Shown here one piece after another: positions 56,715 to 64,000 of a stretch of DNA of 64,000 bases. The translations under genes and the position numbers were made by a program. Every line of letters starts with the position of its first letter. Position 1 is the first letter of the stretch. The notes below the pieces were generated by a model, which saw only the letters and a program-made list of their open reading frames with translations, was not told the DNA's origin and did not search any database. Source of the DNA: Bacteroidota bacterium (GTDB taxonomy: Bacteria; Bacteroidota; Bacteroidia; Chitinophagales; Chitinophagaceae); NCBI GenBank assembly GCA_026391455.1, contig JAPLEH010000001.1, positions 1 through 64,000 on the forward strand, read 5' to 3'.

Positions 56715-58538
56715 TTATTTTACCTCCTGCATCTCCACCAATTTTTTATAAAAACCATTTTGCCCAAGTAATTGATCATGGGTTCCTCTTTCCACGATCT
56801 TTCCTTTTTGCAATACCACAATTTCGTCGGCATGACGGATGGTGGACAAGCGGTGCGCGATCACAATACTGGTGCGGTTCTGCATCATATTATTGATCGC
56901 ATCCTGCACCAGCCTTTCGCTTTCGGTATCGAGTGAAGAAGTGGCTTCGTCCAGGATCAGTATGGGCGGATTTTTCAATACAGCGCGGGCGATAGTAAGC
57001 CGTTGCCTTTCACCACCACTGAGTTTGGTGCCCCGGTCGCCGGTATTGCTCTGGTACCCCCCCTCTTTTTTGATAATGAAGTTGTGGGCATTCGCAATTT
57101 TGGCAGCGGCAATGATCTCTTCTTCCGTAGCTTCCTGATACCCGAGCGCAATATTGTTGGAAATACTATCATTGAAGAGAATGGGTTCCTGTGTCACTAT
57201 ACTCATCAGGCTGCGTACGGAATGCAACGAATAATCTTTGATGTTGACACCATCGATCAGCACTTCACCGCCGGTTACATCATGAAAGCGGGGCACCAGG
57301 TCGGCCAGGGTGGATTTACCGGCACCACTTGATCCCACCAGGGCTACGGTCTTTCCTTTCTCTATCGTGAGGTTGATATTGTCGAGAATTACCGCATCAT
57401 CATAGGCAAAACATACATTTCTGAATTCGATTTTACTGGTGAATGCGGTTAGTTTTTTCCCATTGGGATTATCGTCTACCGTAACAGGTGTATTTAAAAT
57501 TTCTTCAATACGCCCGATGGCGGCCGCACCTTTGCGCATATTACTGAACGAAGTGGACAAGGCTTTGGCCGGATTGATAATATTATAAAAGATACCGAGG
57601 AAACCAAGAAAAGCAGAAGCTTCCAGCAACTCGCCGCGGAGTACCAGTCTTCCCCCGTAGTATAATACGAGTGTAAAGAGCAGCACTCCCAGTACTTCCG
57701 ACAGGGGAGAGGCAAGATCTCTCCGGTAAGATATTCTGTTCTTTGCGGCCAGCAGGTCTCTGTTGGTGGTAAAGAATTTGGTGCGGAGTAATTTTTCAAT
57801 ATTAAAAGCTTTGATTACCCGAAGTCCGCCCAGCGTTTCATCTATGATGGAAAAGGATTCGCCGTTTTTTTGCGCCACTTCCTCGGAGTGCTTCTTGAGT
57901 GATTTAGTAACACGGCCAATAACCAAACCCAGCACCGGTATGATAATGAGGATGAATAAGGTGAGTTTTAAACTGATAAGCAATAGTACGGTGAGAGTGA
58001 CGATGATTGTCATCGGGTCACGTATCCAGCCTTCCAGTGTACCCACTACTGAACTTTCCACTTCGCCCACATCATTGGAAATGCGGCTCATCAGGTCACC
58101 TTTTCTTTTTTCATTGAAAAATCCGATCGGAAGCCGGAGTATTTTATCATACAACTCCTCCCGCAATTGATTCACCACCCGGTTTTTGAGCGGATTCAGG
58201 ATATAGTAAGAGAGATATAGAAAAACGTTTTTCAACAAAATGAAAATCATCATCAGCACACAGATAAATCCGAGGGTGGATATTTTGCCCCTTGTTGCCA
58301 GTGAATCAGTAAGAAAATTATTAACGGATTGAATTATGGGATTACTGCTCATCTTTCCCAGGCTATTGCAATCGGCACATTCAGGCCTTCCCTCGTTGAA
58401 AATGAGCTGTAAAAAAGGCATCAGCATACCGATGGATACAATAGCAAAAAGGATGCTCAGTAAAGTAAACAGAAAATAGAGTACGATCTTCCCCTTGTAA
58501 TCCCTCAGGTACCCAAAAATCCTTGAATATTGTTTCAT
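56715..58538 (-). CDS. ABC exporter, MsbA-like
   Basis: A 607-residue half-transporter: six membrane helices in the first 330 residues, then the ATPase. Walker A GSSGAGKST (K408), signature LSGGERQRL, Walker B ILILDEATSSLD and the switch His in IAHRLSTIRHADEI are intact. Such exporters act as homodimers and move lipids, such as the lipid A core by MsbA, or drugs. The exact substrate cannot be told from sequence. It is a single gene, convergent with the cytochrome c gene and divergent from rbfA. Confidence 0.9.
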   Translation of the reverse strand: MKQYSRIFGYLRDYKGKIVLYFLFTLLSILFAIVSIGMLMPFLQLIFNEGRPECADCNSLGKMSSNPIIQSVNNFLTDSLATRGKISTLGFICVLMMIFILLKNVFLYLSYYILNPLKNRVVNQLREELYDKILRLPIGFFNEKRKGDLMSRISNDVGEVESSVVGTLEGWIRDPMTIIVTLTVLLLISLKLTLFILIIIPVLGLVIGRVTKSLKKHSEEVAQKNGESFSIIDETLGGLRVIKAFNIEKLLRTKFFTTNRDLLAAKNRISYRRDLASPLSEVLGVLLFTLVLYYGGRLVLRGELLEASAFLGFLGIFYNIINPAKALSTSFSNMRKGAAAIGRIEEILNTPVTVDDNPNGKKLTAFTSKIEFRNVCFAYDDAVILDNINLTIEKGKTVALVGSSGAGKSTLADLVPRFHDVTGGEVLIDGVNIKDYSLHSVRSLMSIVTQEPILFNDSISNNIALGYQEATEEEIIAAAKIANAHNFIIKKEGGYQSNTGDRGTKLSGGERQRLTIARAVLKNPPILILDEATSSLDTESERLVQDAINNMMQNRTSIVIAHRLSTIRHADEIVVLQKGKIVERGTHDQLLGQNGFYKKLVEMQEVK

Positions 58539-58640
58539 TGAAAATGATTCAGCTACAAAACCGCAAAGTAACTAATTTTACACCGTCTGCCGAAGTGGAG
58601 TTTTGGGTCACAACAGGCAGGCACTTAATTTTAACGATTT

Positions 58641-59012
58641 ATGGAAGAAGGTAAACGACAGAAACAGATCGCCGGGCTGCTGAATGAAGAGGTGAATGGC
58701 ATTTTTCAGCGGTTGGGCCTTAGTATGATAGACGGGGGAATGGTATCCATTTCTTCGGTAAAAGTGACGCCCGACCTGCTTGAAGCGCGGTTCTATCTCA
58801 GTCTTTTTCAGGTAAAGGACACCGATGCGGCCATTAAAAAAATTGAAGACCGGCACCATGATATCAAGAAAGAACTGGCAGCCCGTGTACGCCACCAGCT
58901 CCGCAGCATTCCGGTACTCAAATTTTTCAAAGACGATACCCTGGATCATGTTTTTAAAATGGAAGAGCTGTTTAAAAAGATTGAAGAAGAACGGAAGGAC
59001 AAGGGTGAATAG
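58641..59012 (+). CDS. rbfA: Ribosome-binding factor A
   Basis: A 123-residue RNA-binding KH-like protein used in late 30S maturation. The N-terminal helix (KRQKQIAGLLNEEVNGIFQRL) and the later strand-helix (DTDAAIKKIEDRHHDIKKELAARVRHQL followed by LRSIPVLKFFKDDTLD) match RbfA. The C-terminal tail is basic. The stop codon TAG (59010-59012) falls within the sequence gggtgaatagtgac, which belongs to the repeat that follows. Confidence 0.92.
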   Translation: MEEGKRQKQIAGLLNEEVNGIFQRLGLSMIDGGMVSISSVKVTPDLLEARFYLSLFQVKDTDAAIKKIEDRHHDIKKELAARVRHQLRSIPVLKFFKDDTLDHVFKMEELFKKIEEERKDKGE

Positions 59013-59075
59013 TGACCCGATAGCTATCGGGTAGTGAATTGTCAATAGTGAATTGTCAATTGTGAATGGTGACAC
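59005..59075. repeat. GTGAATAGTG-type repeat with an 18-bp palindrome
   Basis: Degenerate gtgaattgtcaatag units follow the end of rbfA and resemble 137-191. A perfect palindrome ACCCGATAGCTATCGGGT lies at 59015-59032; with no T-run after it, it is not a clear terminator. Confidence 0.65.
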
Positions 59076-59095
59076 CGATTTCATTAGGGTGGTAA

Positions 59096-59221
59096 TTTAA
59101 CCTCTTCAACCCGCCACGGCGGGCAAGCCTATGCAACCTATGTAACCTATGTAACCTATTGAACCTCTTAAACCTCTTAAACCTTTTGAACCTCTAAAAC
59201 CTCTAAAACCTTTTGAACTTC
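59096..59221. repeat. 9-nt tandem array AACCTNTTG, second copy
   Basis: About eleven degenerate 9-nt units of aacctattg/aacctcttaa type, after a small CCCGCCacGGCGGG palindrome (59110-59123). The array is of the same family as 7174-7264 and runs into the next gene: its last unit supplies the TTG start at 59213. Confidence 0.8.
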
Positions 59222-60439
59222 CTCTTCGCCTGGCGCTATTTCAAAGCAAAAAAATCCACGAATGCGATCAATATCATCGCGTGGATCAGCATACTGGCCA
59301 TTATCATTGGTTCTGCGGCGCTGGTATTGGTGTTGAGTGTATTTAATGGTTTTGAAGGGTTGGTAAAATCGTTGTATTCTTCATTTTATACCGACCTGAA
59401 AATATCCCCCGAAAAAGGCAAAGTGGTGAACATTACACCTGCCCAGCTCGCTAAACTGAAGAACCTCAACGGTATCAAAAATTTCGCCCTCGTACTGGAA
59501 GAAAAAGCGTTGGTACAAAATGGCGATTACCAAACCATCATTTACCTGAAAGGGGTGGATGAAAACTACCGCTACACATCCGGGGTCGCCACTCATCTGC
59601 TCAATGATGGTAAATACGAATTGGGTACTGCTGATGCACCACGCCTTATCATAGGCGCCGGTGTGGAAGGTGCATTAGGAATCTATGCAGACAATAATCT
59701 TCAACCACTCAATATCTATCTTCCGCGTAAAGGCAGCTCAACGGCTATCGACATGACCGAAGATGTGAGCAGCGATACCATTCGTACATCTGCCGCTTTC
59801 CTGATACAACAGGATTTCGACAATAAATACGGCATTACCAATATTGATTTTTTACGAAGAAGCCTGCGACTCGAACCCGATGCATACAGTGGTGTGGAAA
59901 TTGTGGTAACCAACCCCGCACAGGCAGATAAAATTAAAAGAAACATTCAACAGGTATTTGGTGCCGGTTACCTGGTACAAAATAAATATGAGCAGAACCG
60001 CAGCCTGTATTCGATTATGAATGTGGAACGATGGGTGATCTATGCCATTCTCTGTCTGATACTGGTGGTGGCCGCTTTCAATATGATCGGCGCCCTTACC
60101 ATGCTGGTACTGGAAAAGAAAAAAGATATCGCCGTACTCCACGCCTTAGGTGCCAACCGCAATTTTATACAACGTATTTTTTTAAGTGAGGGCCTCTTAC
60201 TCGCATTGATAGGAGGGGGCATTGGCATGTTGCTGGCCGCACTTATGGCCTGGCTGCAAACCACTTTTCACCTGATACCATTGGAAGGAGGTTCTTTCTT
60301 AATATCTTACTACCCGGTAAAACTGAAGATCACCGATTTCTTACTGGTAGGCGGTACCATCTTCATCATCGCTTTGATTGCATCCTGGCTGCCAGCCGCT
60401 AAAGCCGCCCGGCAGGAATTCTCGTTGCGCAGCGAGTAG
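59213..60439 (+). CDS. LolC/LolE-type ABC transporter permease (FtsX domain)
   Basis: A 408-residue inner-membrane protein with one membrane helix near the N-terminus, a large periplasmic domain (residues about 50-265) and three C-terminal helices with the FtsX-type loop. The opening MNFLFAWRYFKAKKSTNAINIIAW is typical of the LolC/E group, which releases lipoproteins for transfer to the outer membrane. The start is TTG 59213, inside a 9-nt repeat array; no ATG lies near, and the residues right after it are the conserved family N-terminus. No LolD ATPase gene is adjacent. Confidence 0.88.
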   Translation: MNFLFAWRYFKAKKSTNAINIIAWISILAIIIGSAALVLVLSVFNGFEGLVKSLYSSFYTDLKISPEKGKVVNITPAQLAKLKNLNGIKNFALVLEEKALVQNGDYQTIIYLKGVDENYRYTSGVATHLLNDGKYELGTADAPRLIIGAGVEGALGIYADNNLQPLNIYLPRKGSSTAIDMTEDVSSDTIRTSAAFLIQQDFDNKYGITNIDFLRRSLRLEPDAYSGVEIVVTNPAQADKIKRNIQQVFGAGYLVQNKYEQNRSLYSIMNVERWVIYAILCLILVVAAFNMIGALTMLVLEKKKDIAVLHALGANRNFIQRIFLSEGLLLALIGGGIGMLLAALMAWLQTTFHLIPLEGGSFLISYYPVKLKITDFLLVGGTIFIIALIASWLPAAKAARQEFSLRSE

Positions 60440-60443
60440 ACAA

Positions 60444-60475
60444 AAAAAGGACAGCGTAAATGCTGCCCTTTGTTA
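60444..60475. terminator. Probable bidirectional terminator
   Basis: AAAGGACAGC and GCTGCCCTTT form an imperfect stem (one mismatch) around a 6-nt loop, with an A-run on the left and T-rich DNA on the right, between two convergent genes. Confidence 0.65.
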
Positions 60476-60492
60476 TCACGATTGCAATTGTA

Positions 60493-61326
60493 TTAATAAT
60501 CTCCCAAGGTTTCTTCCAGTTGTGCAAGGGCCTTTGCCAGTTGCTCATCATTGGGTGCAATGCCATGCCACTCGTGGGTGCCTTCCATAAAGTCGACCCC
60601 TTTACCCATGGCCGTGTGCATCATAATGGCAACGGGTTTACCCTGACCGGTCATGCCCTTCGCTTTTTCCAGTGTGGCTACCACATCGTCCATATCATTG
60701 CCATTCATATCGAGGGTGAGCCATCCGAAGGCGATGAATTTCTCAGCAATATTGCCCAACCCCATTACTTTATCTGTGGGTCCATCGATTTGCTGGCCAT
60801 TCCAGTCGATCGTAGAGATCAGGTTGTCCACTTTATGATGGGCTGCAAACATCATAGCTTCCCAGATCTGTCCTTCATCCAGTTCGCCATCTCCATGCAG
60901 GGAAAACACCAGGTTTTTTTCGCCGTTCAATTTTTTGGTAAGGGCAGCGCCAATCGCTACACTCATCCCCTGACCCAACGAACCGGAGGCTATGCGTATG
61001 CCCGGCAAATGTTCATGGGTGGCGGGGTGCCCCTGCAGGCGGGTATTGAGCTTACGGAATGTGGCCAGTTCCTTCACATCAAAATAGCCGGACCGGGCCA
61101 GCACTGAATAGAAAACAGGTGAAATATGCCCGTTAGAAAGAACAAATACATCTTCTCCGGTAGCATCCATATTGAAGGCCGGATTGTGTTGCATAATCTT
61201 GAAATACAGCGCCGTAAGGAAATCCGCACATCCTAAGGACCCGCCGGGGTGGCCGCTGCTGGCACCATGTACCATTCTTACAATATCGCGTCTTACCTGA
61301 GAAGCTATTTGGGTTAGTTCTGCCAT
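60493..61326 (-). CDS. Transketolase N-terminal (TPP-binding) subunit
   Basis: A 277-residue protein that covers only the thiamine-pyrophosphate half of transketolase. The motif GHPGGSLGCADFLTALYF at residues 25-42 and GDGELDEGQIWEAMMFAAHHKVDN around 145-168 bind TPP and metal. Split transketolases have two genes; the C-terminal (pyrimidine-binding) half is usually next to this one, but the window shows the LolC/E permease downstream and a WecA-type gene upstream. The partner must lie elsewhere, or this half is used with another partner. Role: pentose-phosphate non-oxidative branch. Confidence 0.92.
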   Translation of the reverse strand: MAELTQIASQVRRDIVRMVHGASSGHPGGSLGCADFLTALYFKIMQHNPAFNMDATGEDVFVLSNGHISPVFYSVLARSGYFDVKELATFRKLNTRLQGHPATHEHLPGIRIASGSLGQGMSVAIGAALTKKLNGEKNLVFSLHGDGELDEGQIWEAMMFAAHHKVDNLISTIDWNGQQIDGPTDKVMGLGNIAEKFIAFGWLTLDMNGNDMDDVVATLEKAKGMTGQGKPVAIMMHTAMGKGVDFMEGTHEWHGIAPNDEQLAKALAQLEETLGDY

Positions 61327-61530
61327 AAAAACCAGATTTTTTTTAAACTTTTTGTATCTTGTGCCTTCGAATCAGGGTTGCGCTGCAAATGTGCATACTT
61401 TTTCAATACAAAATCCACCTGGCCCGATAATCCACTTCTGTATTTCAATAATCCTGTGTGTTCATATTTTGATAATAGTATGATCAAGATATTATTGTCT
61501 CAAATACTGGCATAAACCGGGTTTTAAACA

Positions 61531-61538
61531 TATTTTTG
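61531..61538 (+). promoter_or_regulatory. -7 element TATTTTTG of the WecA-type gene
   Basis: An exact TAnnTTTG match 24 nt before ATG 61563. No clear -33 TTTG is seen at the usual distance. Confidence 0.5.
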
Positions 61539-61562
61539 TGCTAAATTATAAACGCTGCTTCA

Positions 61563-62699
61563 ATGCTTGACGTTATACTGACCGCTTCTGTCTCATTCAT
61601 TATCACCTTTTTAGCTATTCCGGTGGTAATGCAGGTGGCGGAACAGAAGAAACTCTACGATATTCCGGACGAACGTAAACTGCACACCCGGCTGGTGGCC
61701 TCTTTGGGGGGTATCGGTATTTTCGGTGGATTTATACTGGCAGCACTGCTTTCCGTACAGGGGTATATGAACCCTGAATTCCAATACTTTTTTGCCGCAG
61801 CCGTGGTCATTTTCTTCCTCGGCCTCAAAGACGACCTGATGATCCTCTCCGCCAGCAAGAAATTCGCCGGCCAGTTGATTGCCGCGTCTATACTTATTCA
61901 TCTGGGAGGTATCCGGCTCGACAGTATGTATGGCCTTTTCGGATTTGAGCAATTGCCCGAAGGTTTTGGATTGGCCCTTTCCTACCTGACGATCATCGTG
62001 ATCATCAACTCGTTCAACCTGATCGACGGGGTGGACGGACTGGCGGCCAGCCTCGGTATCCTTACCATGCTGGTATTCGGTATCTATTTCTTTACCGTAG
62101 AATACCAGGCCTATGCCTTACTGGCATTTGCACTGGCCGGCAGCCTGGTTGCCTTTCTTATTTTTAATCATCATCCTGCAAAAATATTCATGGGCGATTC
62201 CGGATCACTGATGATCGGATTGATCAATGCCATTCTGGTGATCAAGTTTATCAATGTGGCCCATACGCCTTTCGTTACCGTTCCGCTCAGTTCTTCGGTA
62301 GCCATTGGTTTCGCCATTCTGATCGTGCCCCTGCTCGATACGCTGCGCGTTTTTGCGATCCGTATTCTCAATGGTAATTCTCCCTTTACGCCCGATCGTA
62401 ACCACGTGCATCATTTGCTCCTCGACAGAGGGCTTAGCCATGCAGCCGTTACATTTACCTGTGTGGGGATCAATGTAGGATTTATCTTGTTGGCCTGGTT
62501 TGGCAGATCGCTGGGTAGTACCATATTGCTCCTCATTATGCTTGCTATCGCCTTTTCAGGAATCGGTCTCCTGTATTATTACAAAAGACCCCGGCAAATG
62601 GTGGTGGCCAAAACCGAAAGTGGTACCACACAACTGCAAACCAGTTCCAAAGTGGTAAAATTGGCCAAAGAACTGCAGGCCGCTGAAAAAAAGAATTAA
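61563..62699 (+). CDS. WecA/TagO-type polyprenyl-phosphate sugar-phosphate transferase
   Basis: A 378-residue membrane enzyme with about 10-11 helices of the MraY/WecA family. It moves a sugar-1-phosphate, usually GlcNAc-1-P, from UDP-sugar to undecaprenyl phosphate, the first step of a surface glycan. Catalytic motifs are intact: FLGLKDDLMIL (the DD motif), NLIDGVDGLAAS, FMGDSGSLMIG and the His-rich NHVHHLLLDRGLSH that marks WecA-like rather than MraY enzymes. A C-terminal cytoplasmic tail of about 45 residues follows. A strong terminator lies downstream. Confidence 0.92.
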   Translation: MLDVILTASVSFIITFLAIPVVMQVAEQKKLYDIPDERKLHTRLVASLGGIGIFGGFILAALLSVQGYMNPEFQYFFAAAVVIFFLGLKDDLMILSASKKFAGQLIAASILIHLGGIRLDSMYGLFGFEQLPEGFGLALSYLTIIVIINSFNLIDGVDGLAASLGILTMLVFGIYFFTVEYQAYALLAFALAGSLVAFLIFNHHPAKIFMGDSGSLMIGLINAILVIKFINVAHTPFVTVPLSSSVAIGFAILIVPLLDTLRVFAIRILNGNSPFTPDRNHVHHLLLDRGLSHAAVTFTCVGINVGFILLAWFGRSLGSTILLLIMLAIAFSGIGLLYYYKRPRQMVVAKTESGTTQLQTSSKVVKLAKELQAAEKKN

Positions 62700-62719
62700 T
62701 GAATCGCGCCCGAATATTT

Positions 62720-62748
62720 GCCCCGGTCTTGTACCGGGGCTTTTTTTT
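62720..62748 (+). terminator. Rho-independent terminator after the WecA-type gene
   Basis: GCCCCGGT (62720-62727) and ACCGGGGC (62733-62740) form a perfect 8-bp stem followed by eight T residues. Confidence 0.95.
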
Positions 62749-62764
62749 GATGCGCCCGATTCAG

Positions 62765-62772
62765 TAAATTTG
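62765..62772 (+). promoter_or_regulatory. -7 element TAAATTTG of frr
   Basis: An exact TAnnTTTG match followed by CATCCC. The start codon of frr lies 54 nt downstream. A TTTG at 62746-62749, within the terminator T-run, is the only -33 candidate and is closer than usual (15 nt). Confidence 0.55.
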
Positions 62773-62826
62773 CATCCCTTCCATGTAACTTAGCCGTGAA
62801 GGGGCATCAATTTAAAAATAAACGTT

Positions 62827-63390
62827 ATGTCTGAAGATATTTCATCAATTATCGCAGGGGCACAAGACCATATGAAGAAGGCCATCAGCCACCTCGAAAG
62901 TGAACTGGTAAAGATCAGGGCCGGAAAAGCCAATCCTCAAATGCTGGATGGCATTGTGGTGGATTATTATGGTGCGCCCATGCCCATTAATCAGGTAGCC
63001 AATATTAGTGTCATGGATGCCCGGACTCTCAGTATTCAGCCCTGGGAAAAAAATATGCTTCAGCCCATTGAACGGGCCATTATTGCCGCCAATATTGGTA
63101 TCAATCCCCAAAATGACGGAGCGCTGATCCGTTTATTTCTCCCTCCTTTAACCGAAGAACGCAGAAAAGAACTGGTAAAAAGATGCCAGGCAGAAGGGGA
63201 GCATTCCAAGGTGGCCATCCGCAATATTCGCCGGGATGCCATCGAACATATCAAGAGACTGCAAAAGAACGGGCTCAGTGAAGATGCAGCCAAAGATGCA
63301 GAAACGGATGTACAGGGCGTGACCGATAAATTCATTGCAACCGTGGAAACCCATCTCAGCTCCAAAGAGAAAGAGATCATGTCTGTATAA
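62827..63390 (+). CDS. frr: Ribosome recycling factor
   Basis: A 187-residue two-domain tRNA-mimic that splits post-termination ribosomes with EF-G. Domain I helices include HMKKAISHLESELVKIRAGKA and the C-terminal helix; domain II includes VVDYYGAPMPINQVANISV. The motif ARTLSIQPWEKNMLQPIERAI is highly conserved. The length is standard (about 185). It is a single gene with its own promoter. In many bacteria frr follows pyrH, but here pyrH is not next to it. Confidence 0.97.
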   Translation: MSEDISSIIAGAQDHMKKAISHLESELVKIRAGKANPQMLDGIVVDYYGAPMPINQVANISVMDARTLSIQPWEKNMLQPIERAIIAANIGINPQNDGALIRLFLPPLTEERRKELVKRCQAEGEHSKVAIRNIRRDAIEHIKRLQKNGLSEDAAKDAETDVQGVTDKFIATVETHLSSKEKEIMSV

Positions 63391-63486
63391 ACGAGATTAT
63401 TTCAAACACTTTATTCATTTCTAATTGCTGTAAGGCAAGCGTGTCAATTTCCGTTAAGCAGGAAGATGCTTTGCCATTTGCGACCC

Positions 63487-63794
63487 TATTGTTCGCACGC
63501 AGAGGGATTGAGCTTAGGGAGAAATACTGCCTTCGGCTGTATTATTCGTGCTATTAGTGTAATTCGTGGCCCCATTGTCCGCACGCAGAGGGCCAGAGCT
63601 TAGGGAGGTATACCGCCTTTGGCTGTATCATTCGTGTCATTAGTGCAATTCGTGGCCACTATTGCCGAAGGCAATCTGTGTTTATCTGTGTTCATCAGTG
63701 GCTTACCCCTCGCCGAAGGCGATTCTGTATTATTCGTGTCATTAGTGTAATTCGTGGCCCACCATTGCCGAAGGCAATCTGTGTCTATCTGTGT
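63487..63794. repeat. Long degenerate repeat block, ATTCGTGTCATTAGTGTAAT units
   Basis: Three copies of a roughly 28-nt core (63544-63571, 63630-63657, 63732-63759) are spaced by 86 and 102 bp, so the long unit is about 85-100 bp. The first two units share cgcacgcagaggg...agcttaggga flanks; the later two share ctgtgtttatctgtgttcat and ATTGCCgaaGGCAAT hairpins (63661-63675 and the copy near 63764-63778). The block fills almost all of 63391-63794, which has no gene. Confidence 0.8.
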
Positions 63795-64000
63795 TCATCT
63801 GTGGCTACGCGCCACTGGTCTGTTCGCCATATACACCCCAAATAAAATAATGCCGAGGCAAATCACCTGTATCCAGGTAATATGCTCATGGTCAAAAAAG
63901 CCCCAGGCCAATGCCACAAAGGGAATACCATAGGTAACAAGCGAAGCAAACAGACTGCCCGCCTTTTGAACCAGGATATAAAATAAGGCGGTGGCGATAG
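63795..64000 (-). CDS. C-terminal part of an EamA/DMT-family transporter (5' end outside window)
   Basis: The last 67 residues of a membrane protein whose frame enters from the right edge. Two hydrophobic helices are visible (GSLFASLVTYGIPFVALAWGF, and VICLGIILFGVYM), separated by the short loop DHEHITWI. The pattern, with SLVTYGIPFVALAWG before the last helix, is typical of EamA drug/metabolite transporters. The final codons and the stop lie in the repeat block described at 63487-63794. Confidence 0.75.
   Translation of the reverse strand, partial: IATALFYILVQKAGSLFASLVTYGIPFVALAWGFFDHEHITWIQVICLGIILFGVYMANRPVARSHR

Noticed and set aside
63487-63794. CRISPR array near the right edge
   Set aside because: The interval between copies of the 28-nt core is itself repeated rather than unique, and no cas gene is near.

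Overview
The window is a stretch of chromosome from a Bacteroidota bacterium, most likely family Chitinophagaceae. This rests on several traits: the LpxC-FabZ fusion; PorX (response regulator plus PglZ) together with a secreted subtilase that ends in a type IX (T9SS) sorting domain; two DUF3857 secreted proteins; promoters of the TAnnTTTG type with little sign of Shine-Dalgarno sequences; and many low-complexity repeats between genes. No rRNA, tRNA, CRISPR array, prophage or complete insertion sequence was seen.

Region 1 (0-12.5 kb) is central redox and carbon metabolism: a GltD-like flavoprotein with Fe-S domains overlapping nifJ (pyruvate:ferredoxin oxidoreductase), a dihydroorotate-dehydrogenase-like protein, fhs (formate-THF ligase), a DUF1569 protein and ppdK (pyruvate, phosphate dikinase). 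Region 2 (12.6-24.4 kb, minus strand) is a complex I operon in the order nuoA-B-C-D-H-I-J-K-L-M-N, followed by a small unknown gene and preceded by a ferredoxin-NADP reductase-like gene. The NADH-input genes nuoE, nuoF and nuoG are absent. With a ferredoxin-producing PFOR nearby, the locus suggests ferredoxin-centred electron transfer into the quinone pool; this is an inference. Region 3 (24.5-36 kb) has a lipoprotein, mfd, a TPR membrane protein and the 1808-residue subtilase. Region 4 (36-46 kb, minus strand) has gyrB, a membrane protein of unknown function, lpxC-fabZ, a glycosyltransferase, a secreted protein, lpxD and an HD-domain phosphohydrolase. Region 5 (46-64 kb) has porX, the DUF3857 pair, a metallo-beta-lactamase-fold hydrolase, an acyl-CoA dehydrogenase, a MauG-type cytochrome c peroxidase with a small cytochrome c, an MsbA-like ABC exporter, rbfA, a LolC/E-type permease, half a transketolase, a WecA-type glycosyltransferase, frr and the end of an EamA transporter.

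The most unusual feature is the non-coding DNA. Two inverted copies of a MITE-like element (5720-5900 and 21956-22095) share imperfect terminal inverted repeats and each is flanked by a 9-bp direct repeat. At least six families of short degenerate tandem repeats and REP-like hairpins fill the gaps, including the larger gaps inside the nuo operon, and in places they supply start or stop codons of genes. Several genes have a TAnnTTTG-type -7 element only 4-8 nt before the start codon, which suggests leaderless transcripts.
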